Positions 54,881-64,000 of a DNA stretch of 64,000 nucleotides are shown one piece after another. The first letter of the stretch is position 1; every line of letters begins with the position of its first letter. The notes under the pieces were generated by a model. It was not told the origin of the DNA. It did no database searches and saw only the letters and a list, made by a program, of their open reading frames with translations. The stretch comes from Clavaria fumosa (Eukaryota > Basidiomycota > Agaricomycetes > Agaricales > Clavariaceae). The position numbers and the translations under genes are program-made. The stretch lies in the NCBI GenBank assembly GCA_951802425.1, contig OX637800.1, forward strand, positions 2,232,001 to 2,296,000, in the 5' to 3' direction.

Positions 54881-56345
54881 TGTTAGGGCCTGTCCCGTCT
54901 CGAGAGTAGTGCCGGAGATCGACTTGTTGGTGACCTATGCTGGAAACTCGCTAAGACCAATCAACTGTAGAGCACAGTCGAGAATGCTCGGTCCCGGAAG
55001 GTTGCGAAGACGTCTGAGAAGATGTAAGAGCAAAGGAAGACAAGTATAAAAGAGGAAGACGTCGTTAGGAAGGTCGCGAAGTCGGTAGACGAAGTGTAAA
55101 GGAGGAAATTGATGAGGAGGGAGGAAATGGGTGACACTGAGAGGGTCGCGAAGTCGACCAATGAAGTGTGAAGAAAGAAATAGATGAGGTGGGAGAAAGT
55201 GACAACACTGAGAAGGTCGCGAGGTTGACCAACAAAGCATAGAGAAGGAAGAAGACGAGGTGAAAGAGATAGACAATGTTAGAAAAGTCGCGGTGGTCGC
55301 GACGGTGTCGAGGAATGTGTCGGTGAAGGCGATGACTTTGCCAACCGATGGGTGAACCTGTAGGGTTCTAAGATCAGTACCAAGACGAATAATAGAGAAT
55401 ACTTGGATTGCGCGAGTTAGAACAGACTAGAGTGTGTCTTGGCGGTCTTGTGGTCACCAAGAGAGACAAGACCTATCAATCGCGATGGTTCCAAGCTCAA
55501 AGGGCGTACTAGCCTCAAGCTTAAACCAATGTGCGTCAATATCAAGTCTGGAGTACCATAAGTACATGCGAGACCTTATATACATACATAGAGAGAGTAT
55601 AACGAAAAAGGGAAAGTACAGAGGTCGCCAGGCGACAAGACTATGGTAGTACGGGGTATGTTTAGTCGTAAAGTGACTAGGTGCATGTTCTACTAAGGTC
55701 GCGAGGGGTTAGGTATGCATAGGTAAGGTCGCGAAGATGACCTGTCACGGGTCGCGACCTAGTTAAATAAGTATATATGTCGCTATAACTACGGAGGGAT
55801 TCTCGGATCATAAGTAACGTAATTATAGACGACTGAGGAGAAGAAGGGACGCATATTTGAAGTGTTCATACAGCTGACCGTTGGTGGCGCGTTTGAGTGT
55901 TAAGGTCGCGAGGTCATAAGAGCGATCACGTGGGTGACGCTAGTGACGCAGGTGACCTACGGGCAGGTAGTCACGTGGGTAACACTGGTAACGCAAGTAA
56001 CGGTCGTAATGCTGGTAACGTATTGGCACCGGTAGTGGTAGCACCGGGGGTGCCGTGCAGCAAGTCACGTGCTGGTGGTAGTAGACGCGTATCGGTGTGT
56101 CACGCATAGGATTGGTGGGCCTGGGTGAAGTATGTGCATAGGATGAAGTACTAGGAAGCGTCGCGAGTACAGCATGGTGGTCGCGAGTGTCGTGTGAGCG
56201 CGGGGGAGGTTGGAGAGGCTTCCAGAAGGAGACAGCGGGTCCCGGAAGTGTGTAGAGGGACTCGCGAGGTTGTAGAGGGTCGTCGAGAAGCTCGTGGATG
56301 TGGGTGAAGTTGGCTTGGGCAAGGAAAAATGAATGGGTCCTGACA
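54881..56345 (-). repeat. Element IV 5' LTR
   Basis: 1465 bp, TGTCAGGACCC ... GGCCCTAACA on minus, with TATATAA and putative RNA start about 27 bp downstream. Rich in GGTCGCGA words. Confidence 0.94.
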
Positions 56346-56684
56346 TCGCGGTTTGTTCTGCCCAGGAGAATGTTTGGCTGAGGATTACCCCAAGGAACTT
56401 GGTGCTACTCGATGGTTGAATCATGTGGTCTCCAATGGTTATCGCTCTGTGGGGTTCTGGTTGTTGTCTGTGTGGCTGCATTGGTTTGGGCACCTGTCAA
56501 TGAGAGAAGCCTATTGGCGTGCATTTCGAGATCTCTACCTTGCAGTTGTGTGACTTGGCCCAGTCTAAGAACCCTCCCAGTTTCTCCATGATGGCTTTGA
56601 GTGCACAGTTGGCTTCGTCAAAGGTCTCACCTCTTGCTAGGAACACCTGGTCGTCAATGAACCCGCTGGCAGTCTGTGTGTTGG
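56346..56684 (-). pseudogene. LINE reverse transcriptase fragment
   Basis: Minus-strand text GFIDDQVFLARGETFDEANC (FxDD RT box), LGGFLDWAKSHNCKVEISKC and SSTKFLGVILSQTFSW, typical of RT in Tad/I-like LINEs. One stop follows IGFSH. It is bounded by element III on the right and element IV on the left; about 14 bp continue at 45385-45398. It is a different copy from 37185-38560. Confidence 0.82.
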
Positions 56685-57055
56685 TGTAACAATTTCACAT
56701 GTACGCTCCCCCTAACCGCACGACCCTCTGCTCCATGCCGTCACCGCCACCCTTGTACCTAACCATGCGGACTCCTCCCCACCCCATTCACATCCCATGC
56801 GGACTCCTCCCCACCCCTTTCACATCCCATGCGGTGCCACCTCGCCCTTCCCTCGTACACCCCTCATGCCCACATGCTGCACCCTCTTTATCCTCGCCTA
56901 TGCCCTGTACCCTATGTAGTATAAGTACAGGCCTTTTCTCTGTAGGTAACTCCTTAGGTCATTACCTCTCCTCCAATATCAGTCTCCTGCTCCCATTCGG
57001 CTGAGCTCCTCTAAGCTTCCTCGAATATACCGGAGTCAGCAACTACTTTGTGACA
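56685..57055 (+). repeat. Element III 5' LTR
   Basis: TG...CA ends. A GTATAAGTA promoter-like site near 56920 and AGGTCATTACCT about 40 bp later, the decayed self-priming segment. Similar in layout to the element II LTR. Confidence 0.9.
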
Positions 57056-57164
57056 AGTAACGACCTCCACCCCTGCCTACCTCCTCATGGACCTAGGTAC
57101 CCCACCCCCACCCGAGCTGAGGCAAGGCTTGCGTATTCGGAGAAGACAGACTGGCGCGCTACTG

Positions 57165-57714
57165 GACAGCATTTGAAAGACACGAGAGGCGAAGAGCCCT
57201 CTTTGCACTTGACCAAGAAACCGATTTCGAGCAGCTAACCCCACCGAACACACCGCAGTCTAGGACCTACGAAGGATTCCTGTACTTGAGACTATCCGAG
57301 GCCGCCCAGTTAGCGCCGCGATATCATTTTGCCACCCGAAGACTCTGCTTACCGATAGACCCGACTACGAACAACCTGCTATCGAACGCGCACTCACCCA
57401 GGTGGCACACCTTCCGAAGACAGTTACTGGCCGCTCTAACCGAAGTAGCGGCTGAAGAAGCGTACATATGAGAAGCCCAGGATTTCCTAGCAGGAGAAGA
57501 AGATCTCTTCGAAGAAGAAAGCCACTACGAGAGTGCTCTCGAAGATCTCGAAGAACCCACACATTTGTCTGTCGGAATGCAAACCGAGGACACACCCCCC
57601 ACACACCGTTCCACTGAGGTACAAACAGACCTCACTCTTTTTCGATTCCAAGACTGCCTACAAGTAGACTTGTTCCAAAGTCCCCCACGCATTTACCTCA
57701 AAGATCTTGATTGA
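57165..57714 (+). pseudogene. ORF0 of element III, broken
   Basis: Homologue of element II ORF0: YWTAFERHERRRALFALD, AAQLAPRYHFATRRLCLP and ...PRIYLKDLD ending at TGA 57712-57714, five bases before the gag ATG (57720). One TGA interrupts it near 57469 (AYI-stop-EAQDF) and another upstream corresponds to CGA in element II. A frame starting MDLGTP at about 57088 overlaps it. Confidence 0.65.
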
Positions 57715-57719
57715 GAACC

Positions 57720-58966
57720 ATGGCCGACGCCGCCCCCGAACCCAAAGCCGCGGCCCCAGCTGCAATGGGCCTTCCATTGAAGATTGTCAGTTTTACTGGC
57801 AAAAAAGATCAATTCCAGACATTTCTACGGAGCCTACAACTGGAATTCCTTGCCAATGCAGCAAAATACCCTACAGATCTACACAAAGTGCTCTTCACGC
57901 TGAGCCACATGACAGAAGACTACACCGCAGAATGGGCGAACCAAGTGGCCAATATGATACTGGCTGAGGAAGTCGAAGAAGTAGTGTGGGGAGCCTTTGA
58001 GCTAAGAATGAAGGAGGCCTTTTCCCCTATCGAGGATCGCACCCTGGCAGTTCATAAATTGAATGCCTTCAAACAAGTGGACATGGACGCGGCGCAGTTC
58101 TTCCAGCGCTTCGAAACCCTCATGAACCAGGCTGACTACGACGAGGACACACACTGGAATGTTATAAACGCCCTACTGCTGAGTGCACTCCACCCCGAGT
58201 TGGTGGAAAAGGTGCTCTCTTGTGCTATCCAACCGCAGAACGACGCAGATTTCCGGACACTCACCGTACGCCTAGACAGGCAACACATCTTGCACATGGC
58301 AGTACAGAGGAGCTTACGAGAGCAGGCACGGCCACGCCCTACCTGGAACCAAGCAGTACAACGAGTGCCTATGCAGAACCGTTTCTGGCGTTCGCCACAA
58401 TGGCAACCCCAGCCTGTGCACCAGATGCCAGCCCAGGGAGGCCAGCAACAGCAACAGCAACAGCCACAGCAGAGACAATGGCAACCCCAAGCGCAGTGCC
58501 CAGTGGAACAGGCCAGTCAGTGCCACCCGGAACCAGGCAGGGCACGCCTATGGACACAAGCCGAGGGGCCGGCCCACGCTGCCCTCTAATCTGCTATAAC
58601 TGTGGACAGGTGGGCCACCCCATGCGACTGTGCCCCGAACCTCCGCAGCGACGCCCTACCCCCCGCCAACAGGCCAGAGCCAGTAATGTATTCAGACAGC
58701 CTCCCCCTGGATACGCCTTGCCACCCATGTTCTCTCCCTACCCGGTACCAGCATACCCTGCTTCCCACACCACCCTTACGTCCTTCAACCCCTCGTATGC
58801 AAGTACGAGTGCAATGCAGAACAACTATGAGGAGATGGAGAACCGGATCGCACAGCTCCAGGATGAGCTGCAAATAGCGAGACGACCGCAAACCCCGGGT
58901 CCTGGACCTTCGACACCCGCAACGACGAATGAAGGGCAGCAGGATTTTCACAAGGGATCCACTTGA
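57720..58966 (+). pseudogene. gag: Element III gag, frameshifted
   Basis: ATG 57720 (MADAAPEPKAAAPA). The capsid region parallels element II (FQTFLRSLQLEFLAN, DAAQFFQRFETLMNQADY). A frameshift near 58500 in the Gln/Pro linker moves the CCHC knuckle CYNCGQVGHPMRLC and the C-terminal NYEEMENRIAQLQDELQIA into another frame, which ends at 58966. Confidence 0.88.
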
Positions 58967-60894
58967 GTGCTAAAGCCGGATCCGTGTACATCATCCCCGC
59001 CCTGCGCCATGTAAACCAGTTACGCAATGAAATGCCTTTGTTCCCCTTGTCCAAGGAGGCTGAGAGGGCCAAGCACACCCTCAAGGACCTCACCCCTAAG
59101 AAATTACCCGGATATAATGATGAAGTACATTGGGATTCTGATCCAAGAACCAAGTATGGGAAAGGGGGAGAACAGCAGTTAGACGTATGGGGGTATGTAA
59201 CCACCCTGGACACAAGGGAAATCCACGACGTCAAACTGCTTATCGATTCCGGATGCACCATGTCAGTCATGGACCTAGAATGGGCACTTAACAAAAAAAT
59301 GAACCTCACGAAACTCGAGACCCCTGTAATCTTCAAGAATATTGACGGAACCACGAATGCTTGCGGAACTTTCAGACATTTGGTAGCGCTCCGCCTCAAT
59401 ATTGGAGGACATGTAGAAATCAAACAATTCCTACTGGGCCGAATCAGTGGACACCATGCAGTCTTGGGACACGAATGGCTCCGACATCACAACCCACAGA
59501 TCCGGTGGGCTGAGAAGTACATCTGTTTTGACTGATGTAAAAAGAAAGACTGCCACATTGTGGACTATGGGTATAGTTTCCAGAAGTCTCGCACTACCGT
59601 CATGGCCCCTGATTGGAAGGCCCTGTACCCACAGGTATTTGCCAGAAAGTCCTCCCAGAAACTGCCAAAGTCCCTACCAGGAGTGGACTACAAGATTAAA
59701 TTCAAGAATGACCCTGGATTCTTATGCTCTAAGGTCTACCCACTCACTTGGAAGGAGGAAGAAGCTCTGAAAGCTTGGCTAAAGGAAAACTTGGAGAATG
59801 GACGGCTGGAATGAGGAGAATCTGACTATGTCAGCCCCATCTTCTTCAAGGACGAAGGCAACAAACTAAGGCCAATCATCGACTATAAACGCCTCAATTC
59901 CTACTGCGTTAAGGACATATACCCTCTACCCAGAATTGACGAGACAGTGGGAAGCCTGAGGAAATCCAAATTCTTCTCAAGCCTTGACATAGAATGGGGC
60001 TATTGGAATGTTGCTATGGCCAGATGGGCACGAAAGTACGCCGCCATCATCACCAAACTCGGAACGGTACTCCCCAACATGATGCAATTTGGCTTGATGA
60101 ACGCCCCTTCCGTCTTCCAGCGTCGAATGAACTTCATCCTACGCAAGCTCGTATCCACAGGAAAAGTGTTTGTTTACATCGATGACATCCTTGTAGCGAC
60201 AGAAACAGTGGAGGAACACCAGCAACTACTACACGAAGTGTTCAGGATACTCCGGGAAAACGATCTCTGTGTCAGAGAATCGAAGTGCAAGTTAGAACAA
60301 ACAGAAGTCACCTTCCTGGGACTGCTAATCTCAGAAGGGAGCATCCGACATTCTCCAAAAAAATGCAGAGGAATAGCCGATTGGCCTACCCCAAGAGACA
60401 AGCAGGCCCTCCAATGAGGGATAGGCCTACTAAACTACTTTCGAAGGTTCATACAAGGGTTTGCCACCATCGCCAAGCCCCTCTATGAATTGCTATGCGA
60501 CGGAGCTCCTTATACCTGGACAGAACAGCAGCAAAACACTTGGGAGCAACTGATTGGTATACTACAGAGTGATGTAGTACTAGCCATACCCCAGGACAAA
60601 GGAAAATGGAGGGTGGAAGTGGATGCCAGCAATTACGCTACTGGAGGAGTGTTATCGCAGCAGCAACCAGATGGCGTATGGCGCCCCATCGACTTCATTT
60701 CGAAATCTTTCTCCCCGGCAGAGATGAACTATGCCACTTACAACAAGGAGTTCCTGGCGATAATCCTGTTAGGTTGTAATGTGTCAACCAACAGTTCAGG
60801 GTGCCCCTCAATTGGGTGGGTTGGGCTTAGGAGGAGGAGGCACCAGTTCACTGAACTTGGGTACTTAACCAACACCCAACTTCCTATTGGATCA

Positions 60895-60973
60895 GACCAT
60901 ATAGCTCAGTGGTTAAGAGCACCCGTCATGAATCTGGGAGGTCCTGGGTTCAATTCCCTGTGTGGTCACTTTT
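60895..60973 (+). promoter_or_regulatory. tRNA-like Pol III unit in the TRIM 5' LTR
   Basis: GACCATA pairs with TGTGGTC over 7 bp as an acceptor stem. D-arm TAGCTCAGTGGTTAAGAGC (A box) with a GCTC/GAGC stem, B box GGGTTCAATTCC, and a TTTT terminator at 60970-60973. Because it repeats exactly in the other LTR it is part of the element and not an independent tRNA gene. Confidence 0.8.
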
Positions 60974-61322
60974 CTTACTTAACAGATTATGAGACCCGGT
61001 GCTTAAGGCCCATGTCTGCTGATGTAAGAAAGGTGCCTGAAGTCATGTGACCTTGTGAAGGTTGTGTTGTCATGTGACTTTGATTCACATGACCTTCCTT
61101 CACATGGCCTGTAGCTGAGTTCTGTCATGTGAGACATATATTCCACATGACCTCCGCAGGCATTTGTCATGTGACTTGCCACATTAGGGGGAAGTGTTAG
61201 GTTGTAATGTGTCAACCAACAGTTCAGGGTGCCCCTCAATTGGGTGGGTTGGGCTTAGGAGGAGGAGGCACCAGTTCACTGAACTTGGGTACTTAACCAA
61301 CACCCAACTTCCTATTGGATCA

Positions 61323-61401
61323 GACCATATAGCTCAGTGGTTAAGAGCACCCGTCATGAATCTGGGAGGTCCTGGGTTCAATTCCCTGTGTGGTCACTTT
61401 T
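61323..61401 (+). promoter_or_regulatory. tRNA-like Pol III unit in the TRIM 3' LTR
   Basis: Identical copy, 428 bp downstream, of the unit at 60895-60973. Confidence 0.8.
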
Positions 61402-63254
61402 CTTACTTAACAAATCCGAGGCCTAGAAGAATGGCGCCACTACCTCTTGGGCGTCAAAGAACCTTTCGAAATACATCCCGACCATGCCAACCTCCAATAT
61501 TTTCAAAAAAGCCAAAAGCTTAACCCCTGCCAGACTTGCTGGCATTCGAAACTTCAATGCTTCAACTTCGAAGTAAAGTATAAACCCGGAAAGACTAATA
61601 TGAAAGCAGATACCCTGTCCCGACGGCTGGACCACTGGAACAATGCCAATAAATATGAAAACCCTACGGTTCAAGTTTTTCCGATCCAACAGCTCGCAGC
61701 TTTGCTCATCCCAGGACCGACTATTGACCAGTTACTGGTGGAAGCCCACAGTATTGGAGTTCCCCCAACTTCAATACCCTACAAGAGGGGAGACAACGGA
61801 CTATACAGGAACGAAGAAAAAATATGGGTACCACCAAACTTGGTGCATGAAGTACTCCTTGAGCTGCATGACTCGCCACTAGGAGGACACCCTGGTCCTG
61901 AGAAAACTCTAGAGAGTGTCTCCTGACAATTCACATGGCCAGGCATGAAACAAGATGTGGAAGACTATGTACGAGGATGCGAAAAATGCCAACGATCCAA
62001 GCCGGACCAAACAAAACGACGCACCCCCTTACACCCACACTCGATTCCGTTACAACCGTGGCATACCATTACCTGGGACATGATTGGGCCACTGCCAAAA
62101 TCTGCAACCCACGACTGTATCTTGGTGATATGTGACAAGATGACCAAAATGACCCTGCTGGAAGCCACGGACACTAAATTTACAGCTCTGGGAGCCGCCA
62201 AGATCTTGCGCGACCGAGTTCTCCAGAGCCACAGAGTCCCTTGCAAAGTCATCAGTGACCGGGGTTCCCAATTCGTCTCAAACTTCATGGAAGAATTCTA
62301 TAAGATCGTTGGTATAAAAGGTAATCCTAGCACTGCCTACCACCCACAAACTGACAGCCAAACCGAAAGAATGAACCAAGAAATTGAGGTGTATCTATGC
62401 GCCTATGTGGACTTCATGCAGCATGATTGGTCTGAATGGTTAGCCACGGCAGAGTTCGCCCTAAATAACCGACAACATTCCTCTACAAAATTCTCACCTT
62501 TCTTCCTCAACTATGGACTCCACCCTAGAATGGGAAATATCAGCATACCGGTTACTATGCATGCCCCGGAAGCTTCGGATTTCGCTAAGAAACTACAGAA
62601 GTCACGCGAAAAAGCAAGGGAAGCTATGGAGAAGGCAGCCCAATATATGAAAACTGCCTACAATAAACACAAAAATACTAAAACACTGGAGTACAAGAAG
62701 GGAAACCTGGTCTGGCTGGACTCCGAGAACCTAAACACAGAACGGCCTTCGGAGAAGCTCGCAGACAAAAGGGTGGGACCCTTCGCAATAATCGAGAAGG
62801 TCGGGGCCTCCGCCTATCGCCTGGATCTACCCCCAACTTGGAAGATTCACCCAGTATTTAATGAGGTGTTACTCACACCATACATAGAAGGATGGTTTCC
62901 AAATCAAGAACCAGACAAACGCCCGCCGCCGGAACTCATCGACGAACACCTACAGTACAACGTGGAAGAAGTCCTAAAGAGCCGCAAACGCAGATGCAAA
63001 ATACAATACCTTGTCAAATGGACCAGCTATCCCCACAAGGACAACACGTGGGAACCGAAGACGAACCTGAAAGATGCCGCGGACGCAATCGCAGACTTCC
63101 ACCGCAAGAACCCGCAAGCAGCACAGGCCTTATCTGTCAGGTTCGCGTAATACTCCCATGACCCCACAACCCTGCAAGAAGAAAAAGACATATAAAAACA
63201 CCCCATACCACACGACCCATCCGATCAAACCCCCTTATCTCCCCACCATTCCAG

Positions 63255-63957
63255 CCGACCGCACCCCCTTAACCCCACGTCATGGTACTCCAGGATACGC
63301 CCGCCGCGCCGCCGGATGGCCGTGCAACCTACCGCGACCACCACCCCCTGAGACTACTCGGCGGTACATACCAGAGGTGCCACCGCCCACGCTTGAAGGC
63401 CCGCCTTCGTCCCCTGGAACCACTGCCTGTATGCGGTCCGCATCCCCTTAGCGCACCGAACCATGGGATTTGACCCTCCCCCCTTGATGTCAGACGACCC
63501 CCCTGCGCGCATACCGCAATTTCGATGTAACTGAGAGATACTCGAACCAGAAGACGAGGTGTGGCTGCGCCGTTTCACCGAACGCCTCAGCACGAGCCTC
63601 AGCCGAGCCATGTGGCAGGAGATGCGAGGCCTCGAGTTCGACCAACAACGATGGATCTTGCATGCCTCACCAGTCCTCGGTGAGATCTGGGTTAACTGCC
63701 GAAGCGCTAGGATCCGACTCGAGATTCCCCTGCCCCCCGAACCTATCCTGCGCGAAGAATGGGCCATATACTACCGACGAGAAGGCCCGCCCTACATCAT
63801 ACCCGTCACAACCGACGTAAGGAACCCATGGATCGTACCTTCTGACAACTACGACCATCCACTCGTCCCCGACACTTGTGATACAAGCATCGACCCGCCA
63901 ACAGACGTCGCACCGCCGCCACCTGAAGCCGAACGCGAGGGCAGCCAAGAAGTCTGA
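63255..63957 (+). pseudogene. ORF3 of element III, broken
   Basis: Aligns with element II ORF3. The start region reads accATTcc where element II has gccATGcc, so the ATG is lost. There is a frame change in the Arg/Pro-rich part near 63420-63460 and a TGA near 63532 where element II has CGA. The C-terminal half is intact (RFTERLSTSLSRAMWQEMRG, PLPPEPILREEWAIYYRR, PYIIPVTTDVRNPWIVPS), ending 63955-63957. Confidence 0.75.
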
Positions 63958-63994
63958 ATGGTCCGCCGAGATGTCGGATCACTGGAGGGGGACA

Positions 63995-64000
63995 TGTAAC
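63995..64000 (+). repeat. First bases of the element III 3' LTR
   Basis: TGTAAC directly after the polypurine tract matches the start of the 5' LTR at 56685. The rest is outside the window. Confidence 0.8.

Larger units (their letters stand above)
45399..56345 (-). mobile_element. Element IV: Gypsy chromovirus with antisense accessory gene
   Basis: 10,947 bp on the minus strand. LTRs 54881-56345 (5') and 45399-46867 (3'), TSD TCGCG (45394-45398, 56346-56350), self-priming PBS 54868-54879, gag 54824-52821, pol to 49162, an antisense spliced gene 46984-49063, and polypurine tract GAAGGGGGGGTAA (46868-46880, minus). It is inserted in a LINE RT fragment. Coding sequence is damaged by TGA codons and an RT active-site change. 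The whole element is strikingly rich in GGTCGCGA-type words. Confidence 0.95.
60767..61412 (+). mobile_element. TRIM: miniature LTR element with tRNA-like LTRs
   Basis: 646 bp. Two identical 218-bp LTRs (60767-60984 and 61195-61412; TGTTAGG...TTAACA), a 210-bp interior without coding capacity, perfect TSD AATCC (60762-60766, 61413-61417), and polypurine tract AGGGGGAAG (61186-61194). The bases after the 5' LTR (gattatgagacccggtgctt) complement the anticodon arm of a tRNA-Met-like molecule. The interior has repeated CATGTGAC / GTCACATG palindromes. LTR identity implies a recent insertion. Confidence 0.93.
58963..63150 (+). pseudogene. pol: Element III pol, nonsense codons plus TRIM insertion
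   Basis: One frame throughout. Protease LLIDSGCTMSVMD, RT FVYIDDILVATE, RNase H EVDASNYATGGVLSQ up to KEFLAII, then the 646-bp TRIM plus TSD (651 bp, a multiple of three), and RNase H resumes at GLEEWRHYLLG. Integrase and chromodomain (YLVKWTSYPHKDNTWEP) follow. Stops: TGA near 59535, 59814, 60417 and 61926. Two of them (59814, 61926) replace TGG of element II. IN core D, D and E are still readable, but TDGQTER is TDSQTER. Confidence 0.9.
56685..64000 (+). mobile_element. Element III: chromovirus, sister of II, runs off the window
   Basis: 5' LTR 56685-57055 (371 bp, TGTAACAATTTC ... TTTGTGACA), ORF0, gag, pol and ORF3 as in element II, polypurine tract GGAGGGGGACA (about 63984-63994), and the first six bases of the 3' LTR at 63995-64000. 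Left TSD candidate GTTGG (56680-56684). pol has no frameshift but several nonsense codons and carries the TRIM. The leader AGTAACGACCT matches its LTR segment AGGTCATTACCT with two mismatches. Confidence 0.93.

Noticed and set aside
60895..60968. Stand-alone tRNA gene
   Set aside because: An identical copy at 61323-61396 in the paired direct repeat, plus TSD and PPT, show it is part of a TRIM LTR.

Overview
This window looks like transposon-dense DNA from a basidiomycete fungus, probably an Agaricomycete (inference). The reasons are short GT-AG introns of about 30-60 bp, Ty3/Gypsy polyproteins with C-terminal chromodomains, a Crinkler/RHS-like P-loop NTPase gene, and heavy CpG-to-TpG decay of repeats. 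No bacterial operons, rRNA genes or CRISPR arrays were seen. Almost everything is nested LTR retrotransposons. Boundaries were set from TG...CA ends, paired LTRs and 5-bp target-site duplications (TSDs).

Layout. 1-1.7 kb is a GC-rich minisatellite. 1.76-3.09 kb is a solo LTR of the family-IV type (TSD GATAT). 3.6-3.87 kb is a hexanucleotide purine tract. 4.06-8.31 kb holds two divergent multi-exon genes of unknown function. 8.7-9.34 kb is minisatellite plus 111-bp tandem repeats. 10.0-23.15 kb is a scrambled Gypsy element V (opposed LTRs, gag, RT and integrase fragments, and an antisense accessory gene). Chromovirus I (10530-16422, TSD CTTTC) sits in its RT, and a solo LTR (TSD GGTAT) sits in one of its LTRs. 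Chromovirus II (24203-31253, TSD GCTCC) has all ORFs open and interrupts a coding exon. 31.77-34.87 kb is the NTPase gene, followed by a CpG-depleted relic of it. 37.2-38.6 kb is a LINE fragment. 39454-43749 is a non-coding LTR element VI (TSD CCCAT). 45399-56345 is Gypsy element IV on the minus strand (TSD TCGCG). 56685-end is chromovirus III, whose RNase H region carries a 646-bp TRIM (TSD AATCC).

The main biology is in how these retroelements are built. Elements I, II, IV and VI each have a primer-binding site that is the exact reverse complement of a short LTR segment just downstream of a TATA box. This is the signature of Tf1-type self-priming. Elements II and III carry two extra sense ORFs, one before gag and one after pol. 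Elements IV and V each carry a spliced gene antisense to gag-pol between pol and the 3' LTR. The one in IV encodes a perfectly spaced Zn2Cys6-type cysteine cluster followed by coiled coil. The TRIM has a tRNA-like Pol III unit (A box, B box, T-run) inside each of its identical LTRs. Many inactivating changes, including a YLDD-to-YLDN change in the RT of IV, are transitions at CpG, consistent with methylation-linked decay.
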